Origin: TMED27 sp041397865
GTDB taxonomy: Bacteria > Pseudomonadota > Alphaproteobacteria > Micavibrionales > Micavibrionaceae
NCBI GenBank assembly: GCA_041397865.1
Contig: JAWKVT010000002.1
Coordinates: 124,001-188,000 of the forward strand
Length of the DNA: 64,000 nt
Direction of reading: 5' to 3'
Shown here piece after piece: positions 43,702-51,342 of the stretch. The translations under genes and the position numbers were made by a program. The notes under the pieces are model-generated. The model had not been told where the DNA came from. It worked only from the letters and a program-made list of their open reading frames with translations, and made no database searches. Each line of letters opens with the position of its first letter. Position 1 is the first letter of the stretch.

Positions 43702-44109
43702 ATGGCTGACGAAAAAGAAACAAAAGCGAAAAAAGCTCCGGCAAAAAAGCCTGCAACGGCGAAAAAAGCTGCCCCTAAGAAAGAGGCTGCGGAAAAAGCT
43801 CCGGCGAAGGCCGCTGCGAAAAAAGCCGCCCCTAAGAAAGAGGCGCCTGAGAAAACCGAAGCCAAAGCATCAGCGTCCGCAACAAAAACAGCGAAAAAGC
43901 CTGCCGCTGCGAAAAAAGCGCCGTCCGGTAAAACGGTAACGGTAACGCAGATCGGTTCGCCCATTGGCCGTAAAGCCTATCAGCGCGCCACGTTAATCGG
44001 CCTTGGACTGAACAAGATGCACAAAACGCGCACATTGGAAGACACCCCGTCCGTACGCGGCATGATCCGTAAAGTATCACACTTGGTTAAAGTCGAAGAC
44101 GCGGCTTAA
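43702..44109 (+). CDS. rpmD: 50S ribosomal protein L30 with a histone-H1-like N-terminal extension
   Basis: 135 residues, more than twice the usual 58-62. Residues 1-76 consist almost only of Lys, Ala, Pro and Glu, with the motif KKAAPKKEA at 21-29 and again at 40-48. The L30 domain is at 77-135 (TVTVTQIGSPIGRKAYQRAT, MHKTRTLEDTPSVRGMIRKV). The start has AAGGATTAAGAAC upstream and an internal start would lose no core residues, so N-terminal processing or initiation further in cannot be excluded. The extension resembles bacterial histone H1-like proteins and should bind nucleic acid (inference). Confidence 0.93.
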   Translation: MADEKETKAKKAPAKKPATAKKAAPKKEAAEKAPAKAAAKKAAPKKEAPEKTEAKASASATKTAKKPAAAKKAPSGKTVTVTQIGSPIGRKAYQRATLIGLGLNKMHKTRTLEDTPSVRGMIRKVSHLVKVEDAA

Positions 44110-44120
44110 GGATAAGAACG

Positions 44121-44627
44121 ATGAAACTGAATGAATTAAAAAACAACGAAGGCGCTAAAAAAGCCCGTACGCGCGTTGGTCGCGGGATCGGCTCCGGCAA
44201 AGGCAAAACCTCAGGTTCCGGCCAAAAAGGCCAGAAAAGCCGCTCCGGCGTGGCCATTAACGGCTTCGAAGGCGGCCAGATGCCCCTTTATATGCGCATG
44301 CCGAAATCCGGTTTCAACAACAAGAAATTCGCCACGCATTACGCCGAACTCACAACCGGCAAGCTGCAAAAAGCCATTGATGCAAAGCAGATCGACGCGG
44401 GGAAAACCGTTGACGAAGACACGCTGGTCAAGGCCGGTGTCATCAGCCGCAAAAAAGACGGCATTAAGCTGCTGACAAAAGGCGAGCTGAAAAGCAAGAT
44501 CACCCTGAAAATCTCAAAAGCGACCAAAACCGCAGCCGCTGCGGTCGAAAAAGCGGGCGGTAAAATCGAATATATCGAGAAAATCGTCGCTCCTATTGAG
44601 AATAAAAAGAAAGCCGCTAAAAAATAA
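44121..44627 (+). CDS. rplO: 50S ribosomal protein L15
   Basis: 168 residues. MKLNELKNNEGAKKARTRVG, GRGIGSGKGKTSGSGQKGQK and FEGGQMPLYMRMPKSGFNNK are typical. A basic C-terminal end. In most relatives secY follows directly; here a terminator and two other genes lie between. Confidence 0.97.
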   Translation: MKLNELKNNEGAKKARTRVGRGIGSGKGKTSGSGQKGQKSRSGVAINGFEGGQMPLYMRMPKSGFNNKKFATHYAELTTGKLQKAIDAKQIDAGKTVDEDTLVKAGVISRKKDGIKLLTKGELKSKITLKISKATKTAAAAVEKAGGKIEYIEKIVAPIENKKKAAKK

Positions 44628-44652
44628 CGCTCTTGCGCATTATTAAGAATTC

Positions 44653-44684
44653 AAAAACCCCGCCCCCTCGCGGGGTTTTGTTTT
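44653..44684 (+). terminator. Intrinsic terminator after rplO
   Basis: AAAAACCCCGC with GCGGGGTTTT around a short C-rich loop, then TGTTTT. It cuts the spc operon before secY. The part CCCCCTCGCGGGGTTTTG is repeated 799 bases downstream. Confidence 0.85.
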
Positions 44685-44719
44685 GGCTTTTCCACCCGCC
44701 CTTATGGTAAAATAAAAAA

Positions 44720-45421
44720 ATGAGGCAGCACCCACGGCGCATAAAAGCGCTCATCATTATAGCATTAAGCATGTTTTGCGGCATATCTATGCACACAACC
44801 CCCTCCCACGCGCAAATGCAGGAACTTTTGAATGTATCATTTGTTCTCAATAAAACAGGTGAAATAATCATCCTGCCATGGTTTGAAGTAAATGGAGTTT
44901 CCCTTAGCCAGCCTAGCGGAAAACAAACCATGCAAACAGTTTCCAAAGATAATAAGATCATAGACGAGTTTAAATTTACACCCGATTTCAGAGTGCTTTT
45001 TGAACCAACAGGGATAGAAGAATTTGACGAAGCATTTATTGTTGCTGAACTTCCATTTGATTCTTCAATAGATCGGATCGTCTACCGAAACGAGTCGGGG
45101 CGTATTGTGTTTTCTGTCGACCCGCTGAGAAAAATGCCAAAGGACTATATCGAGACCATTCTTGAAGCTTGTCCTGTAGAAAAAACAAAAAGCGATCAGA
45201 TCGTTAATCTATCCAAGAAGGTCGACGAAAATTTTGAAAATAATAGCTTGTCCAAGTCAACGATTGAAAACTACGAAAATATTATCGAAAAAATTTCTGC
45301 ATTTGAATCAGGGCAGTGTCAATTTGGCGGAACACCATTCGCCTCAGTACCTGATTTCGTAAATGCGTTTGGGTCTCTGGTTGAAAAGTTGAAAATCCGC
45401 GAAGGCCTTGATCCGCCCTGA
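44720..45421 (+). CDS. Exported protein of unknown function (insert between rplO and secY)
   Basis: 233 residues with a signal peptide (about 1-31, ending THPSHAQ-like PSHAQ). The mature part opens with VSFVLNKTGEIIILPWFEVN, then a beta-rich region, a predicted helical stretch (SKKVDENFENNSLSKSTIEN) and two cysteines (about residues 154 and 200) that could pair in the periplasm. I do not recognise the family. The gene is A/T-richer than its ribosomal neighbours and lies between two copies of a terminator segment, which suggests acquisition by recombination. Confidence 0.6.
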   Translation: MRQHPRRIKALIIIALSMFCGISMHTTPSHAQMQELLNVSFVLNKTGEIIILPWFEVNGVSLSQPSGKQTMQTVSKDNKIIDEFKFTPDFRVLFEPTGIEEFDEAFIVAELPFDSSIDRIVYRNESGRIVFSVDPLRKMPKDYIETILEACPVEKTKSDQIVNLSKKVDENFENNSLSKSTIENYENIIEKISAFESGQCQFGGTPFASVPDFVNAFGSLVEKLKIREGLDPP

Positions 45422-45460
45422 TTATTTAGGAACCCGTTCAGTTCTCAGCACCTTCTTGCC

Positions 45461-45483
45461 ACCCCCTCGCGGGGTTTTGTTTT
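45461..45483 (+). terminator. Terminator after the first inserted gene
   Basis: ACCCC-CTCGC-GGGGT hairpin followed by TTTGTTTT. The stem is only five pairs because the 5' arm of the rplO terminator was not duplicated; activity is probably weaker than that of the rplO copy. Confidence 0.55.
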
Positions 45484-45518
45484 CGCATCATGACAAATTT
45501 TTGTGTTAAAATGGCCCT

Positions 45519-46226
45519 ATGAGGCGGTATTTAAGAATTGCGTACACTATCCCCATTGTGCTGACAGGGGTTTTCCTGCTCATATCCCCGGCACAGGCCG
45601 GGCTTCAATGCAAAGCCTCCAAACCGGAAATTTCCGTTAAAACCGCCACCACCAACACAAAATATATCCGCACAAAATCGTCTGCGGATCTGGGTAATAT
45701 GCATGGCGGCGGCGCCAAGGGCTCAGGTAAGCGCTCAAGTGTAGGCGGCCTCGGCGGCGGCGAAATCGGCTTCAAAACCGAAAGCCGCTTCGAAGTCATG
45801 CAAGAAGGCAATCAGGCCTGCGTCAGGCTCAAATCCGTTGAAGTCACTTTCTACGCCAAACCCGAAATCCATATCGCCAGCAATTTCCACCGCGGAACAT
45901 GCGAATATAACGCCGTTCTCGGTCACGAAAACACCCATATCCGCATCTTACGCAAATTCGTGCGCGAATATTCCCCAAAGGTCAAACAGCACCTTACGCG
46001 CATGGTTGCCAAAAACGACTTTTCTGTCGGCCCGGTACACAAATTTCAGATATCCAAAGCCCAGGATACGATACAGAAAAAATTCATGGAAAAAATAGAG
46101 CAATATAACAACAAAATCATGCCGGTTCTCGCAAAACGCCAGCAGGCCCACGACAGCGCCGCAGAATACGCCCGTGTCGCTTCAAAATGTAAAAAATGGG
46201 ACAAAAAGCTGGGCCTGAAAAATTAG
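45519..46226 (+). CDS. Exported protein with a HENTH motif (possible metalloprotease)
   Basis: 235 residues with a signal peptide (about 1-27, ISPAQA). A Gly/Ser-rich stretch (about 65-85) precedes the segment CEYNAVLGHENTHIRILRKF, where H-E-N-T-H fits the HExxH zinc motif of zincins and lies in a predicted helix. A helical C-terminal region with KFMEKIEQYNNKIMPVLAKR follows. The setting resembles DUF922-type secreted proteins, but I cannot confirm a third zinc ligand. It lies between a weak terminator and secY. Confidence 0.6.
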   Translation: MRRYLRIAYTIPIVLTGVFLLISPAQAGLQCKASKPEISVKTATTNTKYIRTKSSADLGNMHGGGAKGSGKRSSVGGLGGGEIGFKTESRFEVMQEGNQACVRLKSVEVTFYAKPEIHIASNFHRGTCEYNAVLGHENTHIRILRKFVREYSPKVKQHLTRMVAKNDFSVGPVHKFQISKAQDTIQKKFMEKIEQYNNKIMPVLAKRQQAHDSAAEYARVASKCKKWDKKLGLKN

Positions 46227-46308
46227 CATATCCCAATATCCAGAAGGGGGCTTGTGCGTCCAGCGACTTTTCTTTATGTATGAATTCTTGATTTTTTAAG
46301 TAGATTCC

Positions 46309-46413
46309 TAAGTCGCTTGATTTTCCCTTTGCACAAGGCGCAAGTGACGACACGTATAAATGAGTACGTTAGGAACGAAGCAACGCAGTGCAAAGGGAAA
46401 AGGAAGTGACTTA
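46309..46413 (+). promoter_or_regulatory. Long inverted repeat that can sequester the secY ribosome binding site
   Basis: Arms 46309-46334 and 46388-46413 are complementary over 24 of 26 positions (one G-U pair, one 2-base internal mismatch), with TTTTCCCTTTGCAC in the left arm facing GTGCAAAGGGAAAA in the right arm. The right arm ends one base before the secY ATG and contains its AGGAAG site. The loop has 53 bases. A folded message would hide the start of secY. Control by translation, processing or protein binding is inference. Confidence 0.7.
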
Positions 46414-46414
46414 G

Positions 46415-47779
46415 ATGGCTTCAGCCGTAGAACAACTGGCGAAAAACGCCAACTGGGGCGCTCTGGCAAAGGCAACGGACCTGAAGCGCCGCCTGCTCTT
46501 TGTGATGGGCGCGCTCCTTGTTTACCGCCTCGGAACATATATCCCCGTACCCGGCATCGACCCTCATGTATGGAATGAGATTTTCACGCAAAAAGGCGGC
46601 GGAATCCTCGATATGTTCAACATGTTCTCCGGCGGCGCGCTCTCGCGTATGACCATTTTTGCGCTGAACATCATGCCCTATATCTCCGCCTCCATTATCA
46701 TGCAGCTTGCCGCCGCCATGTCGCCGCAGCTCGAAGCCATGAAAAAAGAAGGCCCCTCCGGACGCATGAAAATCAACCAGTACACCCGCTATCTCACGGT
46801 GCTTCTGGCAACGGTTCAGGCCTACGGGCTGGCCGTCGGCTTGGAGTCCATGCAGGGTTCAAGCGGCTCTGCGGTGATAGATCCGGGCATCTTCTTCCGT
46901 ATTTCCACCGTCATTACCATCGTCGGCGGAACGGTCTTCCTCATGTGGTTGGGTGAACAAATTACCGCCCGCGGCATCGGCAACGGCATTTCCCTGATTA
47001 TCTTCGCCGGGATCGTCGCCGAACTCCCGCGTGCAATGGCCTCAACGCTTGAGCTGGGCCGTCAGGGCACGTTCACCGGCCTTGAACTTCTGGCGCTGTT
47101 TGGCATGATTCTCGGCGTCATCGTCTTTATCGTCTTTATGGAACGCGCCCAGCGCCGCGTGCTGGTCCAGTACCCCAAGCGCCAACAAATGGGGCAGGGC
47201 GCGGCAGGTGGCGAAACCAACCATATCCCGCTGAAGCTCAATACCGCCGGAGTGATCCCGCCGATTTTCGCATCGTCTCTGTTGCTTCTGCCCCTCACAG
47301 TCGTTGGCTTTAGCGGCGCCGAGGGCGGCGATTTCACCGCCGGGCTGGCCCGCTATCTTCAACACGGACAGCCGATCTATATGCTGCTCTACGGCGGTTT
47401 GATCGCATTCTTCTGTTTCTTCTACACCGCGATTGTTTTTAACCCCGAGGAAAACGCCGACATGCTCCGCAAATATGGCGGTTTCATCCCCGGCATCCGC
47501 CCCGGTAAAAACACCGCCGACTATCTGGACCGGATTTTAACGCGTATTACGGTTATAGGCGCTCTATATCTGGTCTTTATCTGCCTGTTGCCCGAATTCC
47601 TGATTTCGGAATATAATATGCCCTTCTATTTCGGCGGAACCTCGCTTTTGATCGTGGTCTCCGTAACGATGGATACGGTCGCGCAGATCCACTCTCATCT
47701 GATCGCGCACCAATATGAAGGCTTGATGAAAAAAGCCAGACTGGGTAAACGCCGCGGCATGATGCGCGGCACACGCTAG
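46415..47779 (+). CDS. secY: Preprotein translocase subunit SecY
   Basis: 454 residues with ten membrane helices. RLLFVMGALLVYRLGTYIPV (TM1), GGALSRMTIFALNIMPYISA (plug/TM2) and GNGISLIIFAGIVAELPRA are highly conserved; the C-terminal cytosolic end is normal. It forms the protein-conducting channel with SecE and SecG. Separated from rplO by two inserted genes, with its own leader containing a long inverted repeat. Confidence 0.98.
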   Translation: MASAVEQLAKNANWGALAKATDLKRRLLFVMGALLVYRLGTYIPVPGIDPHVWNEIFTQKGGGILDMFNMFSGGALSRMTIFALNIMPYISASIIMQLAAAMSPQLEAMKKEGPSGRMKINQYTRYLTVLLATVQAYGLAVGLESMQGSSGSAVIDPGIFFRISTVITIVGGTVFLMWLGEQITARGIGNGISLIIFAGIVAELPRAMASTLELGRQGTFTGLELLALFGMILGVIVFIVFMERAQRRVLVQYPKRQQMGQGAAGGETNHIPLKLNTAGVIPPIFASSLLLLPLTVVGFSGAEGGDFTAGLARYLQHGQPIYMLLYGGLIAFFCFFYTAIVFNPEENADMLRKYGGFIPGIRPGKNTADYLDRILTRITVIGALYLVFICLLPEFLISEYNMPFYFGGTSLLIVVSVTMDTVAQIHSHLIAHQYEGLMKKARLGKRRGMMRGTR

Positions 47780-47808
47780 AGCACGGCAAAAATAAAAGGA
47801 AACGACGT

Positions 47809-48390
47809 ATGAATCTCATTATGTTTGGCCCGCCCGGTGCAGGAAAAGGCACGCAGGCAAAACTGATTCAGGAAAAATACCACATCAAGCAACTCTCTAC
47901 GGGCGATATGCTCCGTGGAGAAGTAACCTCCGGGTCGAATCTCGGACGGCGCCTGAAACGCATCATGGACGACGGTGAACTGGTTTCCGATGAAATCATC
48001 ATTGAACTCATCGCCAATTGCATTTCCGAGCCCGAATGCGAAAAAGGCTTCATCCTTGATGGCTTCCCTCGCACAGTGGCTCAGGCCGAGGCTCTGGGTA
48101 ACATGCTCTCCCATATGGGCCGCCAGATCGACCACGTCCTCGTGTTGGAGGTTGACGAAGGCGCTTTGCTTGATCGCATCCGGACCCGCGCCGCCGAAAG
48201 CGGCGAAACCCGCAGCGACGATAACGAAGAAACCCTGATAAAACGCCTGAAAGTCTATAACGGCCAGACCGCGCCAATCCTCCCTTATTACGAAGAACGC
48301 GGCCTTTTGCGCAAAATCGACGGCATGCAGCCCATCGGTGATGTCACCGTGCAGATCGCCGACATTCTGAGCGGACGGGTCGCCGCTTAA
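47809..48390 (+). CDS. adk: Adenylate kinase
   Basis: 193 residues. P-loop GPPGAGKGTQ, the NMP-binding part with STGDMLRGEV, DGFPRTVAQAEAL, and a short LID (ESGETRSDDNEETLIKRLKV) without zinc cysteines. It interconverts AMP, ADP and ATP. secY-adk order is typical. Confidence 0.97.
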   Translation: MNLIMFGPPGAGKGTQAKLIQEKYHIKQLSTGDMLRGEVTSGSNLGRRLKRIMDDGELVSDEIIIELIANCISEPECEKGFILDGFPRTVAQAEALGNMLSHMGRQIDHVLVLEVDEGALLDRIRTRAAESGETRSDDNEETLIKRLKVYNGQTAPILPYYEERGLLRKIDGMQPIGDVTVQIADILSGRVAA

Positions 48391-48403
48391 GCGTCATATT
48401 TTG

Positions 48404-48432
48404 TTGACATAATCGAACGCATTCTTTAGGAT
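48404..48432 (+). promoter_or_regulatory. Promoter directly in front of the second kinase gene
   Basis: TTGACA (48404-48409), 17 bases, TAGGAT (48427-48432). Transcription would start at about 48438-48440, that is, at the ATG itself, giving a leaderless message. The same TAGGA could instead be a ribosome binding site (6 bases before ATG) for a longer adk message, so the two readings compete. Confidence 0.55.
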
Positions 48433-48437
48433 GTCGG

Positions 48438-48998
48438 ATGCGTTTAGTAACCATAACAGGTGTGCCAGGTTCCGGAAAGTCAACACAAGCCAAGTTGCTT
48501 GAGGCTCGGGCAGCATTTACCCGCTTTTCTGGTGGGGATTTTTACCGTCAAAAAGCTGAAAAAGATGAGGTTCTTAGGGAGATTCTTTTTAGGGATCCTG
48601 TAATGAAAACACCAGAGGGGATGCGATACGCCCATTTATATTTTGCTTGGTTAAAGGAGCATATTCGTGAATATATGGGGCACTCAATTGTCTTTGATGG
48701 TGCCCCACGCTCGACAAACCGCGCTAGAGACTACGATAAGCTTGCCACGGATCTCGGGGTTGATCTGCCCCATGTTTTCCTGTTCTCCATTGATAAAGAT
48801 AATGCGGAGCAAAGGTTGCAATTGAGAGGCCGTGGCGATGGTAATGATGCTGTGCGGATTGAAAAAATGCTTAGGAATCAAGATGATTTGCGGGCTTATT
48901 ATGAAGGCAGCAAACGCATGACTGAAATTGACGCGACGCGGTCTAAAGACGAGGTTTGGTGTGAAATTAAGGCGGCGCTAAATCTAAGTTGTCTTTGA
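48438..48998 (+). CDS. Adenylate-kinase-like P-loop nucleotide kinase
   Basis: 186 residues. Walker A GVPGSGKSTQAK at the N-terminus, SGGDFYRQKA (compare STGDMLR in Adk) and DGAPRSTNRARDYDKL (compare DGFPRT). The LID-like segment RGRGDGNDAVRIEKMLRNQD aligns with the Adk RGR...DD..T..R pattern. So it is a distant member of the adenylate kinase superfamily placed immediately after adk; nucleotide specificity is unknown. It is A/T-richer and too divergent for a recent duplication, so transfer into this site is likely. Confidence 0.7.
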   Translation: MRLVTITGVPGSGKSTQAKLLEARAAFTRFSGGDFYRQKAEKDEVLREILFRDPVMKTPEGMRYAHLYFAWLKEHIREYMGHSIVFDGAPRSTNRARDYDKLATDLGVDLPHVFLFSIDKDNAEQRLQLRGRGDGNDAVRIEKMLRNQDDLRAYYEGSKRMTEIDATRSKDEVWCEIKAALNLSCL

Positions 48999-49011
48999 AA
49001 CTATTATTTTC

Positions 49012-49039
49012 TTGACGCAACTTCAAAAATCCCTATATT
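49012..49039 (+). promoter_or_regulatory. alpha operon promoter
   Basis: TTGACG (49012-49017), 16 bases, TATATT (49034-49039) in the context CCCTATATTTCCGC, nearly the same as the str P1 promoter. It gives the rpsM-rpsK-rpoA-rplQ genes their own start, consistent with the break caused by the extra kinase gene. Confidence 0.7.
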
Positions 49040-49149
49040 TCCGCTCAACTCCAAGTTTATTAGGGGTTTTTTTAGTCTACAAACCGGCGCAGTGGAAGCT
49101 TAACGCGCGGAGCTGCAAACGGTTTGGTTGAAATTGAAAGGAAAACGAA

Positions 49150-49521
49150 ATGGCACGTATTGCCGGGGTCAACGTACCCGACAAAAAACGCACGCCGATT
49201 GCCCTGACCTATATCCACGGCATCGGTCGCACAACAGCATTTAAAATCTGCGATAAACTCGGAATCGATGTGCAAAAGCGCATGGGCGAACTTGACGAGG
49301 ACACCCTCAACCGCATCCGCACGGAAATCGACGGCGATGGCTACACAATCGAAGGGGATCTGCGCCGCGAGGTTTCAATGAACATCAAGCGCCTCTTGGA
49401 CATGAAATGTTACCGCGGTCTGCGTCACCGCGGCGGTCTTCCCGTCAACGGCCAGCGGACGAAAACAAACGCCCGCACACGCAAAGGCCCCGCGAAACCA
49501 ATCGCCGGTAAGAAGAAATAG
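49150..49521 (+). CDS. rpsM: 30S ribosomal protein S13
   Basis: 123 residues. ARIAGVNVPDKKRTPIALTY, YIHGIGRTTAFKICDKLGID and CYRGLRHRGGLPVNGQRTKT are diagnostic. It contacts P-site tRNA and S19. GAAAGGAAAACGAA is the ribosome binding region. Confidence 0.98.
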   Translation: MARIAGVNVPDKKRTPIALTYIHGIGRTTAFKICDKLGIDVQKRMGELDEDTLNRIRTEIDGDGYTIEGDLRREVSMNIKRLLDMKCYRGLRHRGGLPVNGQRTKTNARTRKGPAKPIAGKKK

Positions 49522-49534
49522 GAGGGCATGAAAA

Positions 49535-49924
49535 ATGGCTAAGCCAAAGACAAAAGCAAAAAGAAAAGAGAAGAAGAATATCGTTGAAGGCATTCTTCAC
49601 GTAAACTCGACATTTAACAACACCCTCATCACATTCACCGATAAGCAAGGCAATGTCGTCTCATGGTCTTCTTCCGGTATGATGGGCTTTAAAGGCTCAC
49701 GTAAATCCACGCCTTACGCGGCACAGGTTGCCGCCGAAGACGCCGGACGCAAGGCACAGGAACACGGCATGAAGGAAGTTGACGTGCGCGTAAAAGGCCC
49801 CGGTTCAGGCCGCGAAAGCGCTCTGCGCGCTGTGCAGTCCATCGGTTTTGTCATCAAACAGATCAATGACATTACGCCGATACCGCATAACGGCTGCCGC
49901 CCGCCCAAAAGAAGACGGGTGTAA
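49535..49924 (+). CDS. rpsK: 30S ribosomal protein S11
   Basis: 129 residues. VEGILHVNSTFNNTLITFTD, WSSSGMMGFKGSRKSTPYAA and PIPHNGCRPPKRRRV are conserved. It supports the platform and mRNA path. A structured spacer of about 190 bases separates it from rpoA. Confidence 0.98.
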   Translation: MAKPKTKAKRKEKKNIVEGILHVNSTFNNTLITFTDKQGNVVSWSSSGMMGFKGSRKSTPYAAQVAAEDAGRKAQEHGMKEVDVRVKGPGSGRESALRAVQSIGFVIKQINDITPIPHNGCRPPKRRRV

Positions 49925-50118
49925 TGAATTTTGGCATCTCCGTAATGGTTGCGGGGAGCCAGCAAACCGAAAAGCAAAGAGCGTTTGGTTTGTATTAGGA
50001 ACGAGGAGCGAAGTGGCCGGGAGGGCCATAAGCGACCGAGTGACGCGATACAGGCCAAACGATCAAAGCTTTTAGCAAGAGGCCGGTTAAGAGCCGGATG
50101 AAGCGAAAGGAAACGAAA

Positions 50119-51135
50119 ATGATACAGAAGAACTGGCAAGAACTTATTAAACCTGCGAAGCTTGATATTTCGCACTCAGAGATGCCCAACACCGGGAAAG
50201 TGGTCGCCGAACCCTTGGAGCGCGGCTTCGGCCTGACGCTGGGTAACGCCCTGCGCCGCATCCTGCTTTCCTCTTTGCAGGGTGCAGCCGTTACGGCTGT
50301 GCAGATCGACGGCGTATTGCACGAGTTCTCCTCTATCGAAGGCGTGCGCGAAGATGTCACCGACATCATCCTCAACATTAAGGCTCTGGCCGTACGTATG
50401 CACGCCGAAGGCCCCAAGAAAATGCGTCTTTCTGCCGAAGGGCCTTGCGAGGTCACAGCCGCACAAATCGAAGCCGGCGCGGATATCGAAATCATGAACC
50501 CGGATCTGGTGATTTGTACGCTGGATAAAGGCGCCAAGCTCTCCATGGAAATGACCGTGGACACCGGTAAAGGCTACCGCCCCGCCGCGCAAAACCGCCC
50601 GGAAGAAGCCCCTGTGGGCCTCATTCCTGTCGATTCCGTGTTCTCACCGATCCGCAAGGTCACATACGAAGTGGAAGATACCCGCGTGGGCCAAATCACC
50701 GACTACGACAAGCTGACCCTGACGCTGCAAACAAACGGTGTGATTACCCCCGAAGATGCCGTGGCCTATGCCGCCCGCATCCTTCAGGACCAGCTTCAGG
50801 TCTTCGTAAACTTCGACGAGCCGGAAGTGGCCACCGAAAAAGAAGAAGAGCATGAACTGCCCTTCAACAAGAACCTGCTCAAGAAGGTCGAGGAACTCGA
50901 ACTGTCCGTTCGCTCCGCCAACTGCCTCAAAAACGACAACATCGTTTACATCGGCGATCTGGTGCAAAAGAGCGAAAGCGACATGCTCCGTACGCCGAAC
51001 TTCGGCCGGAAATCTCTGAACGAGATCAAGGAAGTGCTGACCGTCATGGGCTTGCATCTGGGCATGCAGGTCGAAGGCTGGCCGCCGGAAAATATTGAAG
51101 ATCTGGCCAGAAAAGCCGACGATCAACAATTCTAA
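50119..51135 (+). CDS. rpoA: RNA polymerase alpha subunit
   Basis: 338 residues from the ATG at 50119 (MIQKNWQELIKPAKLDISHS), with AAAGGAAACG upstream; an ATG seven codons earlier is less likely. The N-terminal assembly domain has PLERGFGLTLGNALRRILLS. The C-terminal DNA-binding domain has RSANCLKNDNIVYIGDLVQK and NFGRKSLNEIKEVL. Normal length. Confidence 0.98.
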   Translation: MIQKNWQELIKPAKLDISHSEMPNTGKVVAEPLERGFGLTLGNALRRILLSSLQGAAVTAVQIDGVLHEFSSIEGVREDVTDIILNIKALAVRMHAEGPKKMRLSAEGPCEVTAAQIEAGADIEIMNPDLVICTLDKGAKLSMEMTVDTGKGYRPAAQNRPEEAPVGLIPVDSVFSPIRKVTYEVEDTRVGQITDYDKLTLTLQTNGVITPEDAVAYAARILQDQLQVFVNFDEPEVATEKEEEHELPFNKNLLKKVEELELSVRSANCLKNDNIVYIGDLVQKSESDMLRTPNFGRKSLNEIKEVLTVMGLHLGMQVEGWPPENIEDLARKADDQQF

Positions 51136-51342
51136 TTTTTATGCGGGGCCGCCCGTAAAGCGGCCTCTCATAATAAAAGGGCATGGTGCCCGAAATGCGA
51201 ACTACAAGAGGCCTGCTGTACATATTTCACGCACGCCTCTACCCCCGAAAGGGCTCCCTCCAGAGGGTTCGTGTTGTGTAAAATGGCTTTACCCGTTTAA
51301 GGCCGCAGCAAAGCCCAAGGGTGGGCAGAAGGAATACGAAAA

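Larger units (their letters stand above)
44663..45483 (+). repeat. 22-base direct repeat flanking the first inserted gene
   Basis: The same 22 bases, beginning CCCCCTCGCGGGG and ending TTTTGTTTT, occur at 44663-44684 and at 45462-45483. Only these two end segments are the repeat; the exported-protein gene at 44720-45421 lies between. Each copy is the 3' half of a terminator hairpin and each is followed by an ATGAGGC start region. Confidence 0.75.

Noticed and set aside
48438..48998. Second kinase as a recent duplicate of adk
   Set aside because: Only the P-loop, the DGxPR segment and the LID arginine pattern are shared; the rest is too different and the base composition differs.
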